Source: Lentisphaerota bacterium (GTDB lineage Bacteria > Verrucomicrobiota > Lentisphaeria > Victivallales > Victivallaceae). From it: a stretch of DNA of 64,000 bases. Shown here piece by piece: positions 42,370-52,400 of this stretch. Location: assembly GCA_015061605.1 (NCBI GenBank), contig SUWH01000010.1, positions 1 to 64,000 on the forward strand. The letters run 5' to 3'. Every line of letters starts with the position of its first letter. Position 1 is the first letter of the stretch. The translations under genes and the position numbers were made by a program. The notes under the pieces are model-generated. The model was not told the origin of the DNA and made no database searches. It saw only the letters and a list, made by a program, of their open reading frames with translations.

Positions 42370-43368
42370 ATGTCTGTTATCAGAGTTGTCGTTGCCGGTT
42401 ACGGCAATGTCGGACGCGGAGTTATTGCCGCAATCAAAAATAATCCGGATATGGTTCTTGCCGGTATCGTCAGCCGTTCTCCGGAACGGGTAAAAAAGGA
42501 GATATCAGATGTTCCGGTAATGCAGTTGGAAGAGGTGGAAAAGTGGGTTTCTGAACTCCGTCCCGATGTCGCTGTCCTCTGCGGCGGATCAAAGAACGAT
42601 CTGCCCAGACAGACTGCCATGATCAATCAATTTGTCAATACCGTGGACAGCTTCGATAATCACAGCTGTATCCCGCAATATTTTGAAACGGTGGACAATG
42701 CCGCAAAGAAATCGGGCTTTGTTTCAGTCATTTCCACCGGCTGGGATCCCGGTGTATTCTCCATGGAACGGGTGCTTGCCAACAGTTTTCTGCCCGGATG
42801 CCGTGCTTACGGCTTCTACGGTCTCGGAGAAAAGGGCGGCTTGAGCATGGGGCACTCCGATGCTCTGCGCACCATTGAAGGCGTTCTCGATGCCCGGCAG
42901 TATACCCATGCGGTTTCTGAATCTATTGAAAAGGTCCGCAACGGTGAAAATCCGCAGTTCACTCCCGGCGATATGCACACCAGAGAATGTTTCGTCGTAG
43001 TTTCTCCGGATGCCGACAAGGCGAAAATCGAACAGGAGATCGTCTCCATGCCCGGTTATTTCGCCCCCTACAAAACGGTGGTGAATTTTGTTACTATGGA
43101 GGAACTCAAAGCCAAATACAGCGGTTTCCCGCATGACGGCCTGGTCGTCGCCGCCGGAACTACCGGTAACGGCAATCCCGCCAATATCGAATACCGCTGC
43201 CAGTGGGGAAGCAACCCCGAAGCCACTGCCAATATTCTGGTTGCCCATGCCCGCGCTGCGGTGCGTTTGAGCAAAGAGGGAAAGAAAGGTGCTTTTACCA
43301 TTCTGGATATTCCGCCGTCATATTTTTCGACAATGAGCCAGGCTGAACAGCTTAAGAACTGGATGTAA
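42370..43368 (+). CDS. ddh: meso-diaminopimelate D-dehydrogenase
   Basis: A 332-residue NADPH-dependent enzyme: VVVAGYGNVGRGVIAAI at the start, VAVLCGGSKNDLPRQTAM, NTVDSFDNHSCIPQYF, VISTGWDPGVFSMERVL, FYGLGEKGGLSMGHSDALR, and near the end NPEATANILVAHARA. These match Ddh, which converts tetrahydrodipicolinate to meso-diaminopimelate in one step for lysine and peptidoglycan. Length fits the family (about 326). The ATG at 42370 is preferred, 9 nt after AGGAA; the ATG at 42361 would abut it. The next gene follows after 21 bp, probably co-transcribed. Confidence 0.93.
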   Translation: MSVIRVVVAGYGNVGRGVIAAIKNNPDMVLAGIVSRSPERVKKEISDVPVMQLEEVEKWVSELRPDVAVLCGGSKNDLPRQTAMINQFVNTVDSFDNHSCIPQYFETVDNAAKKSGFVSVISTGWDPGVFSMERVLANSFLPGCRAYGFYGLGEKGGLSMGHSDALRTIEGVLDARQYTHAVSESIEKVRNGENPQFTPGDMHTRECFVVVSPDADKAKIEQEIVSMPGYFAPYKTVVNFVTMEELKAKYSGFPHDGLVVAAGTTGNGNPANIEYRCQWGSNPEATANILVAHARAAVRLSKEGKKGAFTILDIPPSYFSTMSQAEQLKNWM

Positions 43369-43389
43369 TACAGAGGGAGTTTTATTATT

Positions 43390-45345
43390 ATGAATAATCA
43401 ACGTTCCATACTTGGAAATTATTTGCAGGAAAGTACTGTCCGGCAGATCCGCGAACTCAATATCGAACGCAACGCCCGGATCGATGCGCTTAAAACCCGC
43501 GCCGATGCCGAAGCGTATGTGAAAAGTGTCCGCGAAAAGATCGCCGCCTGCTTCCCCATGCCGGAAGACCGTTCCGTGCCGCCGTCTGAAATTACCGGTA
43601 CTGCTGAATACGATGATTTCAAAATCGAAAAGATCATCTATTTGAGCCGGGAAAATTTTCCGGTCACTGCCAATTTGTTCCTGCCCAAGACTCCCGGAAA
43701 ACACCCCGGCGTGATCTTCCTGTGCGGACACTCCGGAAACGGAAAGCTTTCTGAAGCCTACCGCAGCGGTGCCGCCAATCTCGCCGCCAAAGGTTATGTT
43801 GTACTGCTTATCGACCCCATCAGTCAGGGTGAACGCTGGCAGTTTACCGGAGTTCCTCATGCTTCAAAGATCCACGGTCTTTGCACCCGTGAACACAATA
43901 TGCTCGGCAAACAGCTCCGGCTCTGCGGAGATTTCTTCGGAGCGTGGCGTGCTTACGATGCTCTGCGCGGTCTGGATTATCTGCTTTCGCGCCCGGAGGT
44001 TGATCCTTCCCGCATCGGTATCACCGGCAACTCCGGCGGCGGTACGATGACCACCTTTACCCAGGCTCTCGATTCCCGCTTCACCATGGCGGCTCCCAGC
44101 TGTTACGTGACCAGTTGGAAACGCAATTTTGAAAACGAGCTTCCCGCCGATGTCGAACAGATCCCGCCGGGTATCCTCGCTTCCGGCTGTGAAATGGGTG
44201 ACTTTATTCTCGCTTATGCTCCCCGTCCGGTGCTGCTTCTGGGGCAGAAAAATGACTTCTTCGACCCGCGCGGTCTGATGGAAACTTACGAACAGGTAAA
44301 GAAGGTCTACGCGCTTCTGGGGGCGGAGGATAATGTCCGGTGTTTCATTGGTCCCACCAATCACGGTTATTCTGTCGAAAACCGCGAAGCCATGTACGGA
44401 TTTTTCAATCAGCACGCCGGTATCGATTGTGAAGCCAAAGAGCTGTTTGACGGCAAAAAAATTGCGGACAAAGATATGCTCTGCACCGAATCCGGTCAGT
44501 TGGCGACCAGTCGTCCGGAGTTCAATCTGGTTCATGACCTTATTGTGAAAAAGGCGGCTGAACTCAAGGCGGCGCGTACCAAACTTGTCCCCGCCGGGGT
44601 CAAAGCTCTTTTGAAAAAACTGCTCAACATTCCGGAAAAGATCGAAGAACCCTATGTCCGTGTAATGCGCGGTATTCTTATTGACGGGATCGCTGATGAG
44701 AAAAGATCTCTTACCCGTTTCGTTCTTGAAGGTGATCACGGCATGCTTACTCCGCTCAAGCTCAATTCCGCAAACAGCTTTTTCCATTTTCCGGAACTGG
44801 AAAAACTTACCATCTACATCCCCCATCTGGACGGCGGCAGTGAAGTCGTGAAGATCGACCGTCCGGCAGATGATGTTTATGCGGCGCTGGATGTCCGCGG
44901 TCTGGGCGAAACGCTTTCGCTTGGAACCGACCAGAACGAGGCGGTGAGAAAGTTTAATGCGCTTTACAGTCAGGATTATCATTACGATTCTGTGGCGTTG
45001 ATGTTCGGTACTTCCACTGTCGCGTTGCGGGTGCTGGATATTCTCCGTGCCATCGAATTTGTCAAAGCGCGCGGTGTGAAACATATCGAACTTGCCGGAC
45101 GGGGGCAGGGGGCATTGCCCGCCGTTTTTGCGGCACTTGTCAGCGATGATGTTGCCGCCGTCAAAATCTCTGATGCACCTGAATCATATCAGAGCATGGT
45201 GGATAAGCGGGTCACTGACTGGCCGCAATCCTGTATGGTTCCGGGAATATTGCAGTATATGGATCTGCCGGATGTCTACGAAGCGGTCGCCGCATTCAAA
45301 CCTTTCAGTGCGGCTTTCGTAAGCGAGCCGGTTCCGGAAGTGTAA
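43390..45345 (+). CDS. Alpha/beta-hydrolase, acetyl xylan esterase/S9-like
   Basis: A 651-residue protein. The hydrolase fold is clear in residues about 90-340: GVIFLCGHSGNGKLSEAY (oxyanion region), VVLLIDPISQGER, nucleophile GITGNSGGGTMTTF (Ser within G-N-S-G-G), LLLGQKNDFFDPRG (Asp) and IGPTNHGYSVE (His). A second, less clear alpha/beta half follows, with VALMFGTSTVALRVLDIL and HIELAGRGQGALPAVFA, which resembles a degenerate hydrolase domain (G-R-G-Q-G in place of G-x-S-x-G). The substrate is unknown; carbohydrate esters are likely. No signal peptide is evident. Confidence 0.78.
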   Translation: MNNQRSILGNYLQESTVRQIRELNIERNARIDALKTRADAEAYVKSVREKIAACFPMPEDRSVPPSEITGTAEYDDFKIEKIIYLSRENFPVTANLFLPKTPGKHPGVIFLCGHSGNGKLSEAYRSGAANLAAKGYVVLLIDPISQGERWQFTGVPHASKIHGLCTREHNMLGKQLRLCGDFFGAWRAYDALRGLDYLLSRPEVDPSRIGITGNSGGGTMTTFTQALDSRFTMAAPSCYVTSWKRNFENELPADVEQIPPGILASGCEMGDFILAYAPRPVLLLGQKNDFFDPRGLMETYEQVKKVYALLGAEDNVRCFIGPTNHGYSVENREAMYGFFNQHAGIDCEAKELFDGKKIADKDMLCTESGQLATSRPEFNLVHDLIVKKAAELKAARTKLVPAGVKALLKKLLNIPEKIEEPYVRVMRGILIDGIADEKRSLTRFVLEGDHGMLTPLKLNSANSFFHFPELEKLTIYIPHLDGGSEVVKIDRPADDVYAALDVRGLGETLSLGTDQNEAVRKFNALYSQDYHYDSVALMFGTSTVALRVLDILRAIEFVKARGVKHIELAGRGQGALPAVFAALVSDDVAAVKISDAPESYQSMVDKRVTDWPQSCMVPGILQYMDLPDVYEAVAAFKPFSAAFVSEPVPEV

Positions 45346-45396
45346 CTGCTTTTTTTGATGCTGCAAAGAATTTTTTGGAAAATTTTTATTTTCCTC

Positions 45397-45425
45397 TTGC
45401 AATTTATCCTGCCATCTGCTATATT
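45397..45425 (+). promoter_or_regulatory. Promoter upstream of the small-gene/giant-protein cluster
   Basis: TTGCAA (45397-45402), 17 bp, TATATT (45420-45425). Transcription would start about 200 nt before the 85-aa gene, leaving a long leader that contains the triple repeat. Confidence 0.75.
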
Positions 45426-45482
45426 AGTGGTTGGTTTGATGTGTTGAGACGTGTGTACTTCCTTTTTTTAAAGGGGGTGTCC

Positions 45483-45542
45483 GCTGTGAAACCGGCGCGT
45501 TCGCTGTGAAACCGGGGCGTTTGCTGTGAAACCGGCGCGCGT
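45483..45542 (+). repeat. Three tandem 20-bp units in the leader
   Basis: GCTGTGAAACCGGCGCGTTC, GCTGTGAAACCGGGGCGTTT and GCTGTGAAACCGGCGCGCGT follow one another without gaps. The GCTGTGAAACCGG part is invariant. They lie in the presumed 5' untranslated leader between the promoter and the 85-aa gene. No spacers, so not CRISPR. Confidence 0.85.
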
Positions 45543-45634
45543 TTGCCGGGGAAGCTCCGCAGAGGATGGTTGACAGAGTATTTAATAAGGTGTTGATAAA
45601 ACCCAACTTAATAATGAAACAGGAGATCGAACAA

Positions 45635-45892
45635 ATGGACAAAAAAGAAATCTACGCAGACGGTATCGGACAGATCCACTTCGCGGGCGGCATGGTTCGC
45701 TATGACTTTGTCACCCTTCAGCCGGAAGAAGACGGCAAGGCTCCCACCCCGCAGGCCAATTTGCGTATCGTCATGCCTCCGCAGGGCTTCCTCGCCGCTT
45801 ACAACAGCATGCAGCAGCTGATCGACAAGCTTCTCGAAGCCGGTGTTCTGCAGAAAAATGAAGCTCCGGCAGCCAAAGCCTCCAAGAAGTAA
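45635..45892 (+). CDS. Conserved-looking 85-residue protein of unknown function
   Basis: An ordered small protein: YADGIGQIHFAGGMVRYDF then VTLQPEEDGKAPTPQ, and LRIVMPPQGFLAAYNSMQQL then IDKLLEAG, ending in an Ala/Lys tail. The pattern of a beta-hairpin or small sheet followed by one amphipathic helix looks like a folded protein-interaction module. I do not recognise a named family. The ATG at 45635 has AGGAG 8 nt upstream, which decides it over the earlier ATG at 45614. It is the first gene after a strong promoter and lies in the cluster leading to the giant exported protein, so a link to that system is reasonable but unproven. Confidence 0.75.
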   Translation: MDKKEIYADGIGQIHFAGGMVRYDFVTLQPEEDGKAPTPQANLRIVMPPQGFLAAYNSMQQLIDKLLEAGVLQKNEAPAAKASKK

Positions 45893-45919
45893 TTTTTGAG
45901 GCTGAAAAAAATCATCCGT

Positions 45920-45941
45920 CTCTCCGTTGCAGAACGGAGAG
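45920..45941 (+). other. Hairpin between two small genes
   Basis: CTCTCCGTT pairs with AACGGAGAG over a GCAG loop (9 bp), but no U-tract follows. It could stabilise or partly attenuate the transcript between the 85-aa and 110-aa genes. Confidence 0.5.
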
Positions 45942-45972
45942 CCGGAAAAATTAAAAAAGAGCAATATATATA

Positions 45973-46305
45973 ATGATGTACGACGTAAACAGTGAATTCC
46001 TCAAATGTAAGGGAGCAGTTGACGAACTGCAGATCTCCCTTGCCGGGGTAATGCCCGCGTTTGAAGAGACACGCATCGATATTATGCCGGCGCGCCTTGA
46101 AGCCGGGTTGTGCATCTGTATTGCCCGGTGCCGGTCGCTCTGGAAATTGATTCCCGGCTGCGAAGCGGTGCTGAATAAACTCTGTCTGGTGGTCAGAACC
46201 GGAGTTGCGGAATTCCGGAAACGAGCCGTCAGGAAATTTGTTTCAGTATATAAAGGAGCGAAATCGCTGGTGTGTTTCCATGCGCCGCGTTTTCTGCGAT
46301 TGTGA
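45973..46305 (+). CDS. 110-residue basic, Cys-containing protein, unknown
   Basis: The N-terminal half (DELQISLAGVMPAFEETRID) is mildly acidic; the C-terminal half is basic and hydrophobic (AEFRKRAVRKFVSVYKGAKS). Six cysteines are spread through it (CKGA, LCICIARC, PGCEA, KLCLV, LVCFH). No family is recognised and the ribosome site is weak (AAGAG). The frame, position and coupling to the next small frame (TGATATATG) support a real gene, but it is less certain than its neighbours. Confidence 0.5.
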   Translation: MMYDVNSEFLKCKGAVDELQISLAGVMPAFEETRIDIMPARLEAGLCICIARCRSLWKLIPGCEAVLNKLCLVVRTGVAEFRKRAVRKFVSVYKGAKSLVCFHAPRFLRL

Positions 46306-46308
46306 TAT

Positions 46309-46437
46309 ATGGATCGTTCAGCAGAACAATTATCAAACCACAGCTCAAAGCTCGGTGAAATGGTTGAAAAATCAGCTCGCCGGGCTTTGCCGTATCTTGA
46401 TAAAAGAGAGTTGAATGATCGTTTTGTTTTTTTGTAA
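46309..46437 (+). CDS. Possible 42-residue coupled small protein
   Basis: A 42-codon frame whose ATG lies 4 nt after the preceding stop, as expected for translational coupling. It reads MDRSAEQLSNHSSKLGEMVE and then KSARRALPYLDKRELNDRFV, a charged amphipathic helix without Cys. No family is known to me. It ends 62 bp before the giant gene. Confidence 0.45.
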   Translation: MDRSAEQLSNHSSKLGEMVEKSARRALPYLDKRELNDRFVFL

Positions 46438-46499
46438 ATATTTTATTTTCAACATACAACAACTAAACAATTAACAAAAAAAGAAAGAAGAGTCAAGTT

Positions 46500-49400
46500 A
46501 TGAGTATGTACAAGACGATCTTTTGGAGCGACGAGTACGCTGATCTTTCAACAGATCAGAGCATTCAGCTGACAAATGGTGATGCGCTGGTATTCGGCGA
46601 ATCCGCATTCTCGACGCTGGATGAAGCCGTCGCCGCCGCCGCCGGAAGCAATGCGATTGTTATCAAAGTCGCCAGCGGCAAGTATGACAGCTTCACCGTC
46701 ATCAACGAAGGCGTGACCATGACCGATGTCAATGTCGTTGCCGTTGATTTCAATGGTGGTGAAGTTATGGTCGACGGAGAAAACATCACTGTTGCCGACA
46801 GCGGTCTTACCGCCGAAGCGCAGGCGAGCATCCTCGCTGATTTGAATGACAGCAATGCTGGCAGAGGCAAAATTTTCGTTGCCGCTGACCTCGCTCCCGA
46901 AACTGCGACCACGCTGTATGTCGGCATGGGCGAAGCGAACTATGTGGTCGGTCAGAATGCCGAAGCGGTTTACGGTGAGAATGCGGAAGAAGTTTACACC
47001 GTACTCAACAATATGGCTAATGTTGCTATGCTGGGTTCAACCTCCGTGAATGTTGCCGATGGTGCAACTGAGACAGTTTCTTTTACCAGTACCTCCGGGG
47101 GATATTATATTAACGGTACTGTGGCTGCCGGCGGAACATTGAAAAGTGCTGCCGTTCCGAACCGGGGCGACAGTATTGTTATCGTCGGTGGCGGTTTTAC
47201 TATCGGCTCTGCTGATTCCGATAAAAAAGCTGTCGTTGATTTCCAGACAGAGCGTTTTTTGAGTATCAAGGTTGAGCGTAACAATCTGGCTGCATTCAAT
47301 GTCAACAATGCTGATATGAAAGTCGGTGATTTGTGGCTGAATAAAGCTTCAAAAAATACTTTTGCCAACACAACACTGGATATCAAAGGTGTTTTTGTTG
47401 CATTGAGTAATGGAACGACGATCACCGATTCTACTGTAACAGTCAGCGGTCACCGTAGAATTGACAGCGTTACGAAAGAAGATAACATTCTCAGCCGCGT
47501 GACCTTGAATAACTCCACTATCACATTCAATGATGGTGCCGATGGGACTGTACCTGCCAAAGTCTGGTTGGGATATACCGATCATGCCACCGCATCCACT
47601 CTCACGATGAATGGTTCTACCATCAATGTGGAAAGCGGCACCGTTGTTCAGGTCGGCAACACGGTTACCATGACCGAAGGTTCCAAACTTACGGGCGGTA
47701 AACTTGAGATTCTTGATGGAAAAGTTCTCAAACTTGACAGCTCCTGTAAGCTGACTCTGGATTCTCTTGACCTCGGTGCCAATGGCACTATCACAATCAA
47801 CCTGCTTGATGGCTTCACCGGCGGTCAACTTATCGACATTACCGGCAAGACTGGCTTGACCAATGATATCTTGGAAAAAATTACTTTCACGGGAATGCCC
47901 GAAAATTTGAGTGCGGCGGTCGTGGATGGCGATATTTTCGTGGTTGGCCAGAGTGCCGCTCTGGAATTCAAAGATGAGGAACACGCCACTCTGACCGACA
48001 AAGTCGTTGCCAAAGACGTTACGCTTGAAAACAGCAAAGAACTGGCGGTTACCGATGGCATCCATGCCACAAATTCCGCCGAGATCACCAACGCCAAAGA
48101 CGGCGAAACGGAAGGCAAACTCAATGGCGGTTATGATGATGGCAAAGAACTTGCCGCAAAAATCTCTGCTGAAAACAACATCATTCTGCAGAATGACGGT
48201 CACGCCAATGTTGATTTGGATGCCAAAAACATCTTTATTGCCAACAACAGCAAAAACACCCTGATCGGCAGCATCGGTACTGCTGACACTGAAAATGTCA
48301 TCATCGCTGATGGTGAAGCAACTGCCGACGGTGTGGATGTTGACGACAACGGCGTGGCGGACGGTGCGATCAAAGATGCGACCATCACGGCGGATTTCAT
48401 TCAGATCTCCGGCCAGGAAGTTACCAATACCACATTTGACGGGAATACGATTCTTTCCGGCAGTACTGTATCCGGAGGAGTGCTTGGCGGTACTGATGAT
48501 ATCGTTTCCGTTGTCGGCAGTGATACGACTGTTATTGATACTGCACTGAACGTCAAAACCTTTGAAGTCCGTGACGGTGCAGTGTTTACCAACAGCCAAG
48601 ACATCACAGCCAGTGGAGTTTATGTTGGTTTCAACAACATGGCTGCTACCGAAGCCGAAGAGGATTCTTACGGTAAATTTACTGTGGCAGCAGGGACCAC
48701 AGTTACCGGCAGTAATGCTCTCCACATCAGACCGGATGCCGAACTTGTTATTGACGGTACTGTCAACAGCGGTTTGATCCAGATCAAAGATTCTTCTGTT
48801 ACGATCAACGAATCCGGTAAACTTGTTCAGACTCATTTCGGAGCATATTTGAGAAATGCCGGAGAGGGTGCAAATGGCGGCGGCAGTGAGCTGACTGTTA
48901 AAGGCGAACTGGCATTCCAGCTTGGTGCGAACAATATGGCTGATACTTCAACCATCGATATTGACGGTGGAAGCACCCTTACAGTTGACGGAGGAAAAAT
49001 CACCTCCACTTACGGTAATGGCGGAGATGCCAATGATAAACACGTTATTGACGTTAATGCTGACGGTGTTCTGAATGTAAAAGGCGGAAGTATCGATGTT
49101 GACTCCGTTATAAATAACGGTACATTCACTGTCAGCGGCGAAAGCACACTGAATATCGGCAACTTCACCCGTGATACATCTACGGATGACAAGAAGAATT
49201 CAACCAGAATCCAGATCAAGGATGGAACAACATTGGTCGATTCCAAGATCGGAAACGGTTCTATCAATCTCAATGGTGATCTCACAGTGGAGAATGGACT
49301 GGAAGTTTACGAACTTCGCGGCGGAAAAGAACTTCCAAATGCAATCGAATCCGTAATTTCCGGCGATAAAATCACCGTTACCGGATATGGAAAACTTGAA

Positions 49401-52400
49401 AACGGAACCTATACGATCAACGCCGACATGGACTTTGGCGGTTATGTCTACCTCTCCGACGGTACATTCACCATTACTTCTGATCTGAGAGCCGGAGCTG
49501 TGCCCGGGGAAAACTCAAACGGTTATCCTGTTGCCGACGGAGCTTTCTGGATCGAAGGTGATGTTACGCTGGAAGACGGTGCATCTATGGATGCATACAA
49601 TGGAGGTAATATTGTTATCGGCACAAACGATGCCGATGCAGAACTGACCATTAAAACCGGTGCTGAAGCCAAAGTTTACGATATTTCTCTGAGAAAAGAT
49701 ACTGCGTCACTGAATATCGACGGCGGTAAAGTCACCGCATCTCATGCTGTTACCGGAAACGGTGTCGGCAGCATTACTATCACCGATGGTACTCTGATCA
49801 CCGGCTATATTACTCAGAATATCGTCAACGATCAGGGAGTGGATTTTACCAATATTTCCATTACCGTTACAGCAGAAAAACTTGCCGGTATCAACGGTGA
49901 ATATGTAATCTTTGAACAGACGGTAAAGAATGCTTATGCTACCGATATCAACGATGTTACGGTCACGATCGACGGTAAAGGTTATACTGTCGGAGATACC
50001 GCAGAAAACAATACCTTTGAAAAAGATGGTGTTGTTTACACCCTTACCAACGGTGATGGCAACGACATTGTCATTCAGGCGGCTGCCAAGATTCTTACAG
50101 TAAATTCTTCTTATACTGAAGCTACTCCCGGATTCGGCTTCAGCAAGTTCAATGATTTTACACAAGCTTTGGAAAGTGCTGCTTCGGGCGTTGATGAGGT
50201 TGAGATTGCCGTTAGTGGTGCTGTCAATGCCGGTGCAAACGATAACGGTGATATTTATAAAGATTTCGGCGGTAAGACGATCAATGTTACCGGTTCTGAT
50301 GCGGTTATTACATTCGACAATGTCAATGATATTGTTATTGATAATGTTACGCTGAATATAGGCGAAGGCGTTACTGTAAATAATAACAATAAATATGCCG
50401 ATGAGCATGTTATGTATGTTGGTTATTTTAACGCATCCAATATCAACATCGACGGTACTCTCAAGCTTGGCGATTGGGCCGTGAGCAATGATAACGGTAC
50501 CGTGTATATCAATCAGGGTAAGATTACTGTTTCTGAAACCGGTAAGCTTGATGCTGATTTTGCTATTCGCAGTCGTGATGATTTGGAAGTTATCGGTAAT
50601 GGCTCCAAAGAGGATGTACAGGTACTCTCGCAGCGGTTGGAATTGATGAGTGGCGGCAGTTCCGCAACTGCCAGTTTCACCAACAGCTATGTTAAGGCAA
50701 CAGAATATGTATCTGATGCTTTGTATAACAGTAAAAATAATGCTGACACTTCCAGTAAGGTCTTTACCTTCGACAATACTAAACTGGAAACCAAAACTAT
50801 CGGTATCCACTCCACTGAAACTGACTTCATAGTGAGCAATGGTTCTGTAGTCGATGTGAGCAGCAGCGTTTCCAATGCCGGTTATCTTGAAGTTTCGGGA
50901 TCAAGCTTTAACGCTGGCAGCATGACAATTTCCGGCGGAATGGAACTTTACAATGCCGATATGACCGTTGCAAACAATGTTGCATTCAAAGAAGGTGCTT
51001 ACGCCTTCATCGCTGAAAACACAGTGATGTCTGCAAAAGATGTGACTGTCGCTTCCGGCGCTGCTGTCGATATTGATGCAAGTGCACAGCTTAAGGCGAA
51101 CAGCCTGACCATTGCGGATGATGCAAACTTCACAATTTCCGCTTCCGAAATCTACACCGCCAACGACTGGGTCCCCAGCTACGAAGGCGGACTGGTCAAA
51201 GTTGTCGATGTCAACAAAGCGGTCAACGGCAAAGTCGAAATGATCAAAGACGATGCCGAGCAGGCTGCCAAGCTTTTCTACGGCAATGACGGAGATATCT
51301 ACATCACCGATCAGGACAAGATGACCGTTTCAATCAACAGCAGCTACACTTCCGATGACGAAGGATTCGGCGCAACCAAACTCAACAGCTTTGACGGCTT
51401 GCAGTACATGCTGGATGCCAACACCGGAGCTGCTGACAATGTTGTAAGCGACGAGTGGGATACCACCGTTTACGGCGGAACAGCTGCTATCGACAAAGTT
51501 CAGGTTTCAGGTGATATCACTTTTGACAGCCTGACTGCCAAAAAAGCCACTTTCCAGTTCACCGATGCAACTGTCAACGCCGGAGATGCCGCATTGTCCG
51601 TCGAGGCAAGCGCCGCCGTGGATATTGAGAACTCCTCCTTCAATGTCGGCGATATTACCAACAACGGATCTTTGACCGTTACCGGCGACAGCGACTTCGC
51701 AGTTTCCAAAGTCGCCGATGCTGACGGCAGCGGTACTATGACTTTCGGCGATGCTGAAGGCGAACGCAGCAACATCTCCCTCGGTAAAGTCAACGGCACC
51801 GGCGCTGAGTACACTCAGAAGACAATCTACTTCTACAACTCAAATCTGAGCTTGAATGAAGACCTGACCATCAATGGTGTCGATGGTACATGGCATCAGA
51901 TCCACAGTTCAAATGTTGACCTCAATGGAAAAACTCTGACTATCAACAGTCAGTACTTCCTGATCAATGCTCTCCACGGTACTGATGCTCAGGGAACTAC
52001 TTTGGGCGCGGGTACCTACAACATCAATACCAACCACCTCTGCTTCCAGCGCTACAATCACGTCATCTCTGAAGGTGCCACGATTAATGTGAACGGCAGT
52101 AGCTATGGTTCTCATATGGTCAATGTTTACGGTTCTTTGACCATTGAAGGTCAGTTGTACTCCACCCGCAACGGCAAAGATATCTTCACTTATGCCAATG
52201 TCGGTACGACCGACACCGGTTGGTCCAAGCCCAATTACCCGGAAGCAACCCTGACAGTTACCGGCAGTAACGCCAAGTATATCGTTGAAAATGGTCATAC
52301 GTTCTACGTTTACCATGAAAGAGAAGCTACCGGCGCAGGTACATTGAAAGTTCTCGATGGCGCTGAATTCAGCTACACCGGCAATGGCTATGGAGAATTC

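Noticed and set aside
45483-45542. Possible small CRISPR array
   Set aside because: Three units abut without spacers, and no cas genes are present.
47349-48836. 495-codon and similar minus-strand frames opposite the giant gene
   Set aside because: The giant gene's codon bias leaves its complement open. No start signals, and the plus-strand frame shows coherent repeats and a continuous 3739 codons.
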